A program made the position numbers and the translations under genes. Below, piece by piece: positions 24,888 to 32,665 of a stretch of 64,000 bases of DNA; within the stretch, counting starts at the first letter, position 1, and each line of letters starts with the position of its first letter. The notes beneath the pieces were generated by a model. That model ran no database searches. It was not told the DNA's origin and saw nothing but the letters and a program-made list of their open reading frames with translations. This DNA is from a virus, in IMG/VR virus record IMGVR_UViG_3300042889_001061, positions 47,145 to 111,144 of that record; one strand, 5' to 3'.

Positions 24888-25735
24888 CCAACTCTAATTT
24901 TATGTCTGTCAACGGCAGAACGGCACCACAGCATGGGACACGCAAAAGACAAGTCAGGTGCTTGCCAATCCTCGTCAAATACGTTTCTTATATCCCTGCC
25001 ACCGCATTCACTGCCAGATGCAAAGCCTTTATGACTGATGCGTAAAAAATCAATGCCTGCATAACATTGTTTTCCTGTATAGCTAGGACTGTTGTCTTTA
25101 GGAGGCTCGTTCAACGGAATGTACACAGGAGCCTGTATGACCACAGGTACTTGATAATCTTCAGGCAAGCCCTGTATTAAATTAATATCTTTAATACTGT
25201 AACCTGACCAATAATTATTTCCATCTTCATTTTTTAAAATTTGTTCCTCTACTCCAATTTCTAGGCTAGATAACTCAACAACTTTTTCCCTGCATTCTTT
25301 GATCTTACCAGGCATTAATGGTACCATAATTCTTATTTTTTTATCATTTTCTTTACACAAGTCGACGATATATTCTAACACGCTTGAGTTTTGCCAATGA
25401 TGATGTGTTACCTTTAAGTAGTCTACATAGTTGATAATTTCCATTACTCCAAACCAACTGTCTCCACCAGATGTGTCCAATCTAACATAAGATTCTTTTT
25501 CTTTTATTTTTCTAAGTAATAAATTTAAGTTGGGGAAATGCAAGGGCTCGCCGCCACTTAATGTCCATTTAATTTTATCACCGTGCTGATATCTAGTTTG
25601 TTGTAGCTTTTCCACCACGCCTAAATATTGATCTAAAGTTCGAGTTAATTCGCCACCACTCCATTTACTGGGGCAGTATTCACAGTCATGTTCGCAATAA
25701 CTATTGAGTTTCCAGTTGATTTCTAAGGTTTTCAT
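24881..25735 (-). CDS. Radical SAM protein with C-terminal cysteine cluster
   Basis: 284 aa. Radical SAM motif YCEHDCEYCPS (residues 12-22, CxxxCxxC), GGEPLHFP as the SAM-binding GGE motif, and a C-terminal cysteine set (QCYAG, SECGG, FACPMLWC) that suggests an auxiliary Fe-S cluster (SPASM/twitch type). QueE (7-carboxy-7-deazaguanine synthase) is similar at the N terminus, but the extra cluster argues against it. Probably peptide- or nucleotide-modifying; the substrate is unknown. Confidence 0.85.
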   Translation of the reverse strand: MKTLEINWKLNSYCEHDCEYCPSKWSGGELTRTLDQYLGVVEKLQQTRYQHGDKIKWTLSGGEPLHFPNLNLLLRKIKEKESYVRLDTSGGDSWFGVMEIINYVDYLKVTHHHWQNSSVLEYIVDLCKENDKKIRIMVPLMPGKIKECREKVVELSSLEIGVEEQILKNEDGNNYWSGYSIKDINLIQGLPEDYQVPVVIQAPVYIPLNEPPKDNSPSYTGKQCYAGIDFLRISHKGFASGSECGGRDIRNVFDEDWQAPDLSFACPMLWCRSAVDRHKIRVGQ

Positions 25736-25756
25736 ACACTTATTTAACCTTTACCG

Positions 25757-25786
25757 TTGACATATGAAGTTTAAACAGTGTATAAT
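25757..25786 (+). promoter_or_regulatory. Sigma70-type promoter
   Basis: TTGACA (25757-25762), 18 bp, TATAAT (25781-25786). Drives the membrane protein / ClpX / IF-3 unit, with a leader of about 55 nt. Confidence 0.85.
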
Positions 25787-25846
25787 ACATATTGATAACA
25801 TTAAAGTAGTAGTAAGAACTTTTCTGTTATGCACTAAATAAACTAC

Positions 25847-27226
25847 ATGGCATTTTTATTATTTTTTACAGCATTTGTCCTAAGCGGCATTGCGGCATAT
25901 TACAGCGTTATCGGTTTAATTGCAATCTTTTCAGCGGCAGTAATACCTGTTGCGATTATGGGTGGCAGTTTAGAAGCGGCCAAACTAGTTGTGGCTAGTT
26001 GGCTGTATCGATATTGGAAAAGTATTCCTTTCTTAATGAAAGCATACTTTACATCGGCATTGGTTATCCTTATGCTGATCACAAGTATGGGTATCTTTGG
26101 TTTCTTGAGTAAAGCACACAGTGACCAAAGTTTAGTCAGTGGCGACGTAACTGCAAAAATTGCAGTCTACGATGAAAAAATCAAAACAGCAAAAGAGAAC
26201 ATAGATGCAAATCGCAAAGCACTTAAACAAATGGATGAAGCAGTTGACCAAGTCATGGGTCGCAGTACATCAGAAACGGGTGCCGATAAAGCCGTGGCTC
26301 TCCGTAGGAGTCAACAAAAGGAACGTGGGCGTCTCATTACTGAAATCGAAGCTTACCAGAAAACAGTTAGCGTACTTGCTGAACAGCGAGCGCCGATTGC
26401 CGCAGAAGTCCGCAAAGTAGAAGCTGAAGTAGGACCCATCAAATATATTGCCGCTATGATATATGGCGACAATCCTGATGAGAATAGTTTAGAACGTAGT
26501 GTACGTTGGTTGATTATTTTATTGATTGCAGTATTTGATCCATTAGCAGTTCTTATGCTGATAGCCGCTAATTTAACAATGATTAAACAAAAAGAGTGGC
26601 GAGAAAAATCAGCTTACGAAAAAGATGATGGACCATTAACAGAAGAACAAGTTGATCAAATTAAAGAATCTGTAAAAGAAGATTTACCTACAGGTGAAGT
26701 TACTACCAAGTCAGAACTTTTTCCAGAAGTTGAAAAATCTATGCTGGATACACATCCTTACTTATACAAGCCGTTTGTTCATTTTAGAGATACCACACCT
26801 ATAGTAGCTGAAAAAATAATAGAAGAGCCCGAACTAAAAATAGAGGAAGTTACTCATGATGATATGGAACAAATTAAAGATACAACTAACGAAGTTGGCC
26901 TGTCAGTGGTTGTTGAAGAACCACCAAGAACACCAGAAACTAATAAACAAGATGCTGGTTCCGGCTTTACTCCCAAGCCAGCAGTGGAAACAATGGGAAT
27001 AGACGCTCCAGCCAAAAAACCCCGGACCTCCAAAAAAAAAGTTGATGTAGAACAGGTCAATGAAGATAAATCTAATAGTGTCAGCGTAGAAGATCAAGTT
27101 AACTCAATGATTGAAAATAATGACACTACTGGATTAGAATCTATATATAAACAAATAGTAAAAGAGCTAGCAACAAAAAACCGCAGTAAAAGTACACACT
27201 GGGGACCTTTAAAAACTAAAAAATGA
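25847..27226 (+). CDS. Four-TM membrane protein with coiled coil and long acidic tail
   Basis: 459 aa. Membrane segments near residues 1-20, 22-43, 65-87 and 212-240; between TM3 and TM4 a coiled coil of about 100 residues (KIKTAKENIDANRKALKQMDE). Residues 250-459 are disordered, acidic and Pro/Lys-rich. The motif FDPLAVLMLIAA is in TM4. I recall similar proteins in other T4-like marine phages with no assigned role. It overlaps the next gene by four bases. Confidence 0.85.
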   Translation: MAFLLFFTAFVLSGIAAYYSVIGLIAIFSAAVIPVAIMGGSLEAAKLVVASWLYRYWKSIPFLMKAYFTSALVILMLITSMGIFGFLSKAHSDQSLVSGDVTAKIAVYDEKIKTAKENIDANRKALKQMDEAVDQVMGRSTSETGADKAVALRRSQQKERGRLITEIEAYQKTVSVLAEQRAPIAAEVRKVEAEVGPIKYIAAMIYGDNPDENSLERSVRWLIILLIAVFDPLAVLMLIAANLTMIKQKEWREKSAYEKDDGPLTEEQVDQIKESVKEDLPTGEVTTKSELFPEVEKSMLDTHPYLYKPFVHFRDTTPIVAEKIIEEPELKIEEVTHDDMEQIKDTTNEVGLSVVVEEPPRTPETNKQDAGSGFTPKPAVETMGIDAPAKKPRTSKKKVDVEQVNEDKSNSVSVEDQVNSMIENNDTTGLESIYKQIVKELATKNRSKSTHWGPLKTKK

Positions 27227-27651
27227 CAGACGAAACACAACATTATTACATCACTCCCCCTACTTTATTTTTACCTCCTGCGGGTCTTAGAGTATCATTA
27301 ATCGGTGTCGACGAAGATTGGATTGACAATATGAGTGACGAACTAGAGGATACTTTACCCAGTATTCCTATGACGTTTTATCATTTGGATACCAAAACAT
27401 CAGATCAATGGCAATGGCAATATCATATGATGGAACAAAGCAATCTTATTGTGGTCAATGTTGCACGTAGCTTGTCCATTGATTTATTGTTATCCTTTTT
27501 ACATATGGGCGACAACAAAATTTGGTTCTTTGTTGACCCAGAAGAAGTAGACAAAAACATTATGATATTATTAAATACTATTAATGCAAATGTGTTTTCT
27601 AGTTCGGATGAATTTCATAGTATGTTAACAGCGTTTATTGGTAATGCCTAA
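27223..27651 (+). CDS. Hypothetical protein upstream of ClpX
   Basis: 142 aa, ATGA overlap with the membrane protein and eight-base overlap with clpX, so tightly coupled. Alternating strands and helices (LRVSLIGVDEDWIDNM, SNLIVVNVARSLSIDLLLSFL, KIWFFVDPEEVD) suggest a Rossmann-like alpha/beta fold. No catalytic motif recognised. Confidence 0.8.
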   Translation: MTDETQHYYITPPTLFLPPAGLRVSLIGVDEDWIDNMSDELEDTLPSIPMTFYHLDTKTSDQWQWQYHMMEQSNLIVVNVARSLSIDLLLSFLHMGDNKIWFFVDPEEVDKNIMILLNTINANVFSSSDEFHSMLTAFIGNA

Positions 27652-28876
27652 TCAACCATTGATGAAATGCAGTTTCTGTGAAAAATCGCAGAACGAAGTA
27701 AAAAAACTTGTTGCAGGTGCAACTGGTTACATCTGCGATGAATGTATTGTATTGTGCAATGAAGTCATCAAAGATGATTTAATCAAATCGTCGTCTAAAG
27801 ACAATAAACTTCCCACTCCTCGAGAAATATTTGATCATCTTGATCAGTATGTTATTGGACAGGATCTTCCCAAATTAACTATGAGTGTGGCAGTGTACAA
27901 TCACTACAAGCGATTGTTTAACAAAAGCGATGTAGAGATTGAAAAGAGCAATGTATTATTAATTGGTCCAACTGGCAGTGGTAAAACATTATTGGCTAAA
28001 AGTATTGCTAGATTCCTGGATGTGCCTTTTGCTATCACAGATGCTACAAGTTTAACAGAAGCAGGCTATGTTGGTGAAGATGTTGAAAACGTTATTCATA
28101 AATTATATCAGGCGGCAGATCAAAACATCGAACGCTGTGAACAGGGCATTATCTATATTGACGAAATAGATAAAAAAGGACGCAAGAGTGAAGGTACTAG
28201 TATTACTCGTGATGTATCGGGCGAAGGCGTACAGCAAGCATTGTTAAAGATCATCGAAGGCACAGAATGTCGTGTACCAAGTGGAGGCGGCCGTAAACAT
28301 CCCGGTGGCGAAACATTAACTATTAACACTAAGAATATTTTGTTTATTCTAGGTGGAGCATTTGTAGGTCTAGAAGAAATTATTAACAAACGGGTAAATA
28401 CAAAATCTACCATGGGCTTTGTAGGAAGTCCTGTTAAAGAAAAAACATCGTTGGCGGGTGTTACATCCAGTGATGTTATCAAATGGGGTATGATTCCTGA
28501 GCTTGTGGGACGTATGCCACAGATTGCTGTATTAGAAGAACTCACAGAAGAACAACTTGTACGAGCAATGACCGAACCGAAGAACAGCTTGGTCAGTCAA
28601 TATCAAAGTCTATTCAAAATGGACAATGTCGAATTGACCATAGACGATCGAGCGGCATTGGCCATTGCAGTCAAATGCACTGAAATGAAATTAGGAGCAC
28701 GTGGTTTACGTGCAGAGCTAGAAAGTATACTGCTTAAAACGCAGTTTGTATTACCTGACTTGGCAGCAGAGAATGTCACGAAAGTTACAATTACAGAGGA
28801 AACAGTAACACATGGTAAAGAACCACTATTAATATATGGCAAACGAAAGACAAAACGAGAACAGAATTCTCAGTAA
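27644..28876 (+). CDS. clpX: ATP-dependent Clp protease unfoldase ClpX
   Basis: 410 aa, full length. N-terminal zinc domain CSFC...YICDEC (residues 9-40), Walker A GPTGSGKTLLAKS (about 107), Walker B IIYIDEIDKKG (about 167), sensor 2 GARGLRAELE. ClpX unfolds substrates, including tmRNA-tagged proteins, for ClpP. The start at 27644 was chosen because it is the first ATG (TTG at 27638 and ATG at 27662 are alternatives). With phage ClpP (50372), ClpS and tmRNA it forms a degradation kit. It overlaps infC by 41 bp. Confidence 0.96.
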   Translation: MPNQPLMKCSFCEKSQNEVKKLVAGATGYICDECIVLCNEVIKDDLIKSSSKDNKLPTPREIFDHLDQYVIGQDLPKLTMSVAVYNHYKRLFNKSDVEIEKSNVLLIGPTGSGKTLLAKSIARFLDVPFAITDATSLTEAGYVGEDVENVIHKLYQAADQNIERCEQGIIYIDEIDKKGRKSEGTSITRDVSGEGVQQALLKIIEGTECRVPSGGGRKHPGGETLTINTKNILFILGGAFVGLEEIINKRVNTKSTMGFVGSPVKEKTSLAGVTSSDVIKWGMIPELVGRMPQIAVLEELTEEQLVRAMTEPKNSLVSQYQSLFKMDNVELTIDDRAALAIAVKCTEMKLGARGLRAELESILLKTQFVLPDLAAENVTKVTITEETVTHGKEPLLIYGKRKTKREQNSQ

Positions 28877-29366
28877 TCGCGAAATCAGAAGTCGCGATGT
28901 TCGTCTAATCAACGAAGATGGAAGTAACGGAGGAGTCGTACCGTTCTTCACTGCATTGAACTTAGCGCAGAATCAAGGACTTGACTTGATTCAAATCAAT
29001 GCTACGACTAATCCTCCGGTTTGCAAAATAGGTGACTTGGGTAAGTACAAATACGAAGCGCAGAAGAAACAAAACGAGCAAAATAAAAAGAACAGAGAGA
29101 ATCGTGTGGACATCAAAGAAGTGCAACTTCGTCCTGCGATTGATACACATGATTTGGATATTAAAGTAAATAAGATCAAGGAGTGGATTGCCGACGGAGA
29201 TAAAGTTAAAGTTGTAATTCGTTTCCGTGGACGAGAAATGGCCAACCAATCAGTTGGATTTAAATTAATCGAACACATTATAGCAACAGTACCGAGTGCT
29301 AAAGTTGAAGGCCGTAGCGAAATTCAGGGCAATAGACTTACTGCTATAATCAGTCAAGCAAAGTGA
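28836..29366 (+). CDS. infC: Translation initiation factor IF-3
   Basis: 176 aa, full length with both domains: N-domain (RDVRLINEDGSNGGVVPFF, NPPVCKIGDLGKYKYE), linker helix rich in Lys/Asn, C-domain (DLDIKVNKIKEWI, KVVIRFRGREMA, SEIQGNRLTAII). IF-3 separates ribosomal subunits and checks the start codon and initiator tRNA. It uses ATG rather than the rare AUU that autoregulates host infC, so it can escape that control. The start lies inside clpX (41-bp overlap). Rare in phages, known in huge ones. Confidence 0.95.
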   Translation: MANERQNENRILSNREIRSRDVRLINEDGSNGGVVPFFTALNLAQNQGLDLIQINATTNPPVCKIGDLGKYKYEAQKKQNEQNKKNRENRVDIKEVQLRPAIDTHDLDIKVNKIKEWIADGDKVKVVIRFRGREMANQSVGFKLIEHIIATVPSAKVEGRSEIQGNRLTAIISQAK

Positions 29367-29373
29367 GATAAAC

Positions 29374-29610
29374 ATGGCAAGAAAAGATGGCCCATTAATG
29401 GGCAGTAAAGTTATTGTACAAAACGATAACTGGGAAAAGGCATTACGCACTTTTAAGAAAAAGATTCTTGAAAGCGGTAAACTAATCGAACTTAAAGAAA
29501 AAGAGTTCTATGAAAAGCCAACGACTAAGCGTCGTAAGAATAAAAATCAACAAATTCGCCGGGCACAAAAGAAGCGCGAAGCAGAAGCACTACCGAAAAA
29601 AATGTATTGA
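29374..29610 (+). CDS. rpsU: Ribosomal protein bS21
   Basis: 78 aa with the bS21 pattern: SKVIVQNDNWEKALRTFKKKI, KLIELKEKEFYEKPTTKRR and a very basic C-terminal tail. bS21 sits near the anti-Shine-Dalgarno region of the 30S platform and exchanges readily, so a phage version could redirect initiation. The gene is 7 bp after infC, in the same translation-takeover operon. Confidence 0.95.
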   Translation: MARKDGPLMGSKVIVQNDNWEKALRTFKKKILESGKLIELKEKEFYEKPTTKRRKNKNQQIRRAQKKREAEALPKKMY

Positions 29611-29611
29611 T

Positions 29612-29989
29612 ATGAATGACGATACTATAACTATTGATTTGAGTGAGGTCAAACCCGTAGAATTCTCATGGAACGAAAGTGACATGAGCACTAGTTTTAT
29701 AGCACAGGATGTTGGAACAGCTTATACTATATTAGGTAATAATCCTAATACTGTTACACTAAACAGTGGAATTAGTATTACAACTACAGGCATTGCCGCC
29801 AGCGGCAGCTATACCATTTCAACACCCTATGATGACATGGAACAGCGTTTAGCGAGATTGGAAAAGATCATAGCTGAAGAAGACGAAGTTCGCAAGAATC
29901 ATCCTGCTGTTCAAATGGCCTATGATGAGTATCGTTTGTTATACATTTTGGCAAAGAAAAATGCCGGCGACTACTTGACAGACGAGTGA
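29612..29989 (+). CDS. Hypothetical protein after bS21 with C-terminal coiled coil
   Basis: 125 aa from the ATG at 29612. A Ser/Thr-rich beta N-terminal part (NTVTLNSGISITTTGIAASG) resembles fibre proteins; residues 70-112 are a helix (MEQRLARLEKIIAEEDEVRK). The 3' end contains the -35 box of the next promoter. Function unknown. Confidence 0.72.
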   Translation: MNDDTITIDLSEVKPVEFSWNESDMSTSFIAQDVGTAYTILGNNPNTVTLNSGISITTTGIAASGSYTISTPYDDMEQRLARLEKIIAEEDEVRKNHPAVQMAYDEYRLLYILAKKNAGDYLTDE

Positions 29990-30003
29990 TATTTTAGTAT
30001 AAT
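29975..30003 (+). promoter_or_regulatory. Sigma70-type promoter of hsp20
   Basis: TTGACA (29975-29980), 17 bp, TATAAT (29998-30003). The -35 lies within the upstream reading frame. Predicted start of RNA near 30010. Confidence 0.87.
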
Positions 30004-30019
30004 ACAAGATAAATAATAT

Positions 30020-30088
30020 TGTACAGTGCCAAGAGGGCTGTACAGTTAGGGCATGTAGCCCAAAACGTTCTTGCTTATTTAAGGAGAA
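30020..30088 (+). promoter_or_regulatory. ROSE-like RNA thermometer in hsp20 leader
   Basis: Three hairpins in the 83-nt leader: TGTACAG/CTGTACA (30020-30044), GGGC/GCCC (30049-30061), and TTCTTGCTT (30068-30076) pairing with AAGGAGAA (30081-30088) over a 4-nt loop with one bulged G. The last masks the Shine-Dalgarno and contains UUGCU facing AGGA, the hallmark of ROSE elements. Heat would open it and switch on Hsp20. Confidence 0.75.
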
Positions 30089-30092
30089 AATT

Positions 30093-30533
30093 ATGAACGC
30101 ATTAACACGATTTGACACAGCCGCTTTACAGCAAATGAATAAAGCACTTATTGGATTTGACCGCTTGTTTACAGAACGAGCATACACTACAAATCCAACT
30201 TACCCTCCATACAATATCATTAAGAAAAGTGAAGACAACTACGAAATCGAAGTAGCAGTTGCTGGCTTTACACTTGATGAAATTGATGTAGAAGTCAATC
30301 AAAACCAACTTATTATTCGTGGACAAAGCCAGCGTGATGCTGACGCTGAAGTCGAATACTTACATAGAGGTCTTGCTAATAGAGACTTCGAAAAAGTACT
30401 TACATTAGCAGAACACATGCAAGTGGGTGACGCTAGTATCAAGGATGGAGTTCTTAGAGTAGAAATAACTAGGATTGTACCTGAGGCATTAAAACCTCGC
30501 AAAATCAACGTTATCGGCATCGATAAGAACTAA
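30093..30533 (+). CDS. Small heat-shock protein (Hsp20/IbpA type)
   Basis: 146 aa. Alpha-crystallin domain at residues 35-125 (YPPYNIIKKSEDNYEIEVAV, GFTLDEIDVEV, FEKVLTLAEHM, VLRVEITRIV) and the C-terminal I-x-I anchor INVIGI that docks in dimers. ATP-independent holdase that protects unfolding proteins. Has its own promoter and a predicted thermosensing leader. Common in T4-like phages, where it may aid capsid or host protein stability. Confidence 0.95.
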   Translation: MNALTRFDTAALQQMNKALIGFDRLFTERAYTTNPTYPPYNIIKKSEDNYEIEVAVAGFTLDEIDVEVNQNQLIIRGQSQRDADAEVEYLHRGLANRDFEKVLTLAEHMQVGDASIKDGVLRVEITRIVPEALKPRKINVIGIDKN

Positions 30534-30543
30534 AGCGTAAGAT

Positions 30544-30562
30544 GGGGGACATTTCGTCCCCC
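30544..30562 (+). other. GC-rich hairpin between hsp20 and clpS
   Basis: GGGGGAC-5 nt-GTCCCCC (30544-30562) with no T run after it; probably an mRNA processing or stability element rather than a terminator. Confidence 0.6.
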
Positions 30563-30588
30563 TGATAAATACTAATACAAGGAATAAA

Positions 30589-30891
30589 ATGACTTTAATG
30601 GCAACAGAAACTTCTCAAACTACAAAAATCGTTATTAAAAAACCTAGCTTATATAAGGTTATTTTTAACAACGACGAAAGCACACCTGCTGATTTTGTCA
30701 AGGATTTATTAAAAGCCATTTTCCATCATGATGATATTCGGGCAGAGAATATCACTACGGAAATCCATGAACAGGGCAAAGGCGTAGCAGGCATTTATAC
30801 GTTTGAAGTAGCCGAACAAAAACATCAAGAAGCCATTTATGTAGCCCGCACAAATGGACACCCACTAAACATTAATTTAGAGTCAGAATAA
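30589..30891 (+). CDS. clpS: ClpS-like N-end rule adaptor
   Basis: 100 aa with an AAGGA site. Features: YKVIFNNDESTPADFV (strand and the conserved NND used for N-degron binding), FHHDD, IHEQGKGVAGIYTFEVAEQK, and GHPL near the C terminus. ClpS delivers N-degron substrates to ClpAP and inhibits other ClpA substrates. No phage ClpA is in the window, so it may steer host ClpA. It shares TAATG with the next gene. Confidence 0.93.
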   Translation: MTLMATETSQTTKIVIKKPSLYKVIFNNDESTPADFVKDLLKAIFHHDDIRAENITTEIHEQGKGVAGIYTFEVAEQKHQEAIYVARTNGHPLNINLESE

Positions 30892-31172
30892 TGGATCCCA
30901 AAACAAAAGAAGCATTGGACATTCTCCAAGAAGAATGTGCTGAGGTAATCCAAGCTGTGAGTAAAATCAGCCGCTTTGGATTAGATAATTTAAAACCAGG
31001 TAAACCTAAAACTAATAAAGAACATTTAGAAGAGGAACTAGGCGACTTGTTGGCTATGGTTGATATCTTATTAGAAAAAGGCATTGTTTCTAAAACATCT
31101 CTAGATTCTGCTAATAAAGCTAAAATTGAAAAACTAAAAAAGTGGAGTAATATTTTTAGTACTGAAGCGTAA
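30891..31172 (+). CDS. MazG-like NTP pyrophosphohydrolase
   Basis: 93 aa. The all-alpha NTP-PPase signature is visible: EECAEVIQAVSK (residues 14-25) and HLEEELGDLLAMVDIL (residues 44-59), matching EExxE ... ExxD. These enzymes hydrolyse NTPs or (p)ppGpp-like nucleotides to monophosphates; phage versions are thought to tune nucleotide pools. Confidence 0.9.
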   Translation: MDPKTKEALDILQEECAEVIQAVSKISRFGLDNLKPGKPKTNKEHLEEELGDLLAMVDILLEKGIVSKTSLDSANKAKIEKLKKWSNIFSTEA

Positions 31173-31214
31173 TATCAGTGTTTATACTGAGTAAATATTG
31201 CATTGCAACATAAA

Positions 31215-31248
31215 TAGTATTAGTAGAAACCATGAGTTTCTCATACTA
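31215..31248 (+). promoter_or_regulatory. Leader hairpin
   Basis: TAGTAT/ATACTA (31215-31220, 31243-31248) with inner GAAAC/GTTTC (31226-31240), ending just before the AAAGGA ribosome-binding site of the next gene; could modulate its translation. Confidence 0.55.
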
Positions 31249-31260
31249 AAGGAAAACGCA

Positions 31261-31425
31261 ATGACAGCAACAATAGCAAAACTAGTTGAGCGTCTAGCAG
31301 AGATGTTTCCAAAAGAGAACTATCAAAGTAAATTAGATGCTTACCTTTCAAATAAAAACGTTAAAGACATCAGTGAAGTAGAACATTGGACCAAAGAATT
31401 TGACCGTAAAGGAAATTACCTATGA
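31261..31425 (+). CDS. 54-aa hypothetical protein
   Basis: Starts at the ATG behind AAAGGAAAACGCA. Sequence begins MTATIAKLVERLAEMFPKEN and is helical and charged; ends KGNYL with an ATGA overlap into the next mini-gene. Small proteins of this kind recur in large phages; function unknown. Confidence 0.72.
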   Translation: MTATIAKLVERLAEMFPKENYQSKLDAYLSNKNVKDISEVEHWTKEFDRKGNYL

Positions 31426-31550
31426 AAAATATTTTAAGCTCAATATATGAAATCTTCGAAAGCATAGGCAAAGCCAAAACAGCCGCACATTTAACTCGTT
31501 GCGGAATGCACGCCGAAGCCAAAGCGTTAATGATGGAGAAATCACTGTGA
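31422..31550 (+). CDS. 42-aa helical mini-protein
   Basis: ATGA-coupled to the previous gene. MKNILSSIYEIFESIGKAKT then AAHLTRCGMHAEAKALM: an amphipathic helix pair. The next mini-gene has the same IxxxFEIF pattern, so they are probably paralogues. Confidence 0.68.
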   Translation: MKNILSSIYEIFESIGKAKTAAHLTRCGMHAEAKALMMEKSL

Positions 31551-31648
31551 AATCTATTAAAAACTTTCTAAATACAGTTTTTGAAATTTTCATCGAAACA
31601 CGCAAATTAAAAGCCGAATCTTTTGCTCGTAAATATAGCAAACTATAA
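31547..31648 (+). CDS. 33-aa helical mini-protein (GTG start)
   Basis: GTG at 31547 overlaps the previous stop (GTGA). Reads (M)KSIKNFLNTVFEIFIETRKL and ends ARKYSKL. Same helical layout as the preceding 42-aa protein. Short, so support rests on coupling and similarity. Confidence 0.6.
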   Translation: MKSIKNFLNTVFEIFIETRKLKAESFARKYSKL

Positions 31649-31697
31649 TTATTTGAAAACTTAGATATATAGTTTATCCCACCCCCAAGGAGACTGT

Positions 31698-32126
31698 ATG
31701 GCCAAGAAGAAGGACATTACCAGAACCAAATTATTCAAAATGGTTCAAAGTTTCGACGAGCACGATGCCAAGTTTAGGCCTACGATTTCTGATTGCAGGG
31801 AAATCTGGCGTAATATCAATCGCAATGTTTTCAATAACGAACTTAAAATGCCAAGTTTTAGGTTAGTATATACAAAAGCATTTTGGGGTGAATGCCAGGG
31901 TGTTTTAGAAGATCAAACTCGAGTTAAAATGAAAATCAATAAGAGTTTCTTAAGCAAACGATTATTCATTAATACCATGGCTCATGAAATGGTTCATCAG
32001 TGGGAATGGCTAGTTAATGAGAATATGACTCATGGTCCGCAATTCTTTTTATGGCGAGAGCAATTAACCAACTATAATATCACATTAAGCCGATGTTATA
32101 GAATGAAACATTATAGATTAGATTAA
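31698..32126 (+). CDS. SprT-like zinc metallopeptidase
   Basis: 142 aa with a strong AAGGAG site. Zinc-peptidase motif MAHEMVHQWEW (HExxH, about residue 97) and a downstream THGPQFFLW that supplies the third ligand, as in SprT/Spartan proteins. Preceded by a winged N-terminal helix set. SprT domains act on DNA-protein crosslinks in eukaryotes; phage versions have no proven target. Confidence 0.9.
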   Translation: MAKKKDITRTKLFKMVQSFDEHDAKFRPTISDCREIWRNINRNVFNNELKMPSFRLVYTKAFWGECQGVLEDQTRVKMKINKSFLSKRLFINTMAHEMVHQWEWLVNENMTHGPQFFLWREQLTNYNITLSRCYRMKHYRLD

Positions 32127-32188
32127 TAATATTATATAGATAATCGAATATAATCATTATACGATGGTTATCTACATTAATATTTTAA

Positions 32189-32217
32189 TTGACATAAACT
32201 AAATCTTCTGTTATAAT
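32189..32217 (+). promoter_or_regulatory. Promoter of tRNA-Cys
   Basis: TTGACA (32189-32194), 17 bp, TATAAT (32212-32217), just before the tRNA. Confidence 0.87.
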
Positions 32218-32227
32218 AATATTTTAA

Positions 32228-32305
32228 GCAACGGTGGCAGAGCGGCCCAATGCAACGGATTGCAAATCCGTAAAACCGGGGGTTCAAATCCCTCCCGTTG
32301 CTCCA
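32228..32305 (+). tRNA. tRNA-Cys (GCA)
   Basis: Acceptor GCAACGG/CCGTTGC, anticodon stem ACGGA/TCCGT around TTGCAAA (GCA), T arm with TTCAAAT, discriminator T73 (cysteine identity) and encoded CCA. Confidence 0.95.
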
Positions 32306-32313
32306 ATTTTAAA

Positions 32314-32342
32314 TTGGCACAAATTGGTTTCTGTGTTATAAT
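32314..32342 (+). promoter_or_regulatory. Promoter with the conserved spacer
   Basis: TTGGCA, spacer CAAATTGGTTTCTGTGT, TATAAT. The first ATG of the downstream gene lies only 7 bases past the -10 box. Confidence 0.85.
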
Positions 32343-32348
32343 TAATAC

Positions 32349-32663
32349 ATGATGAAACGCAAAACACGTACAGATAGAAACCATGCAATATATGTTATCA
32401 CTAACTCTGTGACAGCAGAGCAGTATGTTGGTGTTACAGTTTGCAGTGGTAACGTCAAAAAAGCACTGAAAGTTCGTATGCAAAAACACGTTCGTCGTGC
32501 TTTAACAGAAAACAAAGACTGGGCATTGTGCAAGAGCATTCGTGCTCATGGCGTTGATGCTTTTACATATGGTTTGTTAGAGACACTTCGCGGCAAGGCT
32601 CCTGCTCACGCACGTGAACGTGAATTGACCAAGATTCACAGTCCAGTTTTGAACACGCTTTAA
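32349..32663 (+). CDS. GIY-YIG-type nuclease-like protein, probably leaderless
   Basis: 104 aa. The first 60 residues follow the GIY-YIG layout: HAIYVITNSVTAEQYVGVT (the two strand tyrosines), then a basic helix KVRMQKHVRRAL and an Arg/Glu pattern. No ribosome-binding site: ATG codons at 32349 and 32352 fall at the expected transcription start. May be a homing-type or restriction-like nuclease. Convergent with the radical SAM gene 3 bp away. Confidence 0.8.
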   Translation: MMKRKTRTDRNHAIYVITNSVTAEQYVGVTVCSGNVKKALKVRMQKHVRRALTENKDWALCKSIRAHGVDAFTYGLLETLRGKAPAHARERELTKIHSPVLNTL

Positions 32664-32665
32664 TA

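Noticed and set aside
24881-25735. QueE (7-carboxy-7-deazaguanine synthase)
   Set aside because: The N terminus is similar, but extra C-terminal cysteines indicate an auxiliary cluster that QueE lacks, and no QueC/QueD/FolE genes are in the window.
28153-28545. 130-codon minus-strand frame
   Set aside because: Antisense to clpX, whose protein is unmistakable; shadow of codon bias.
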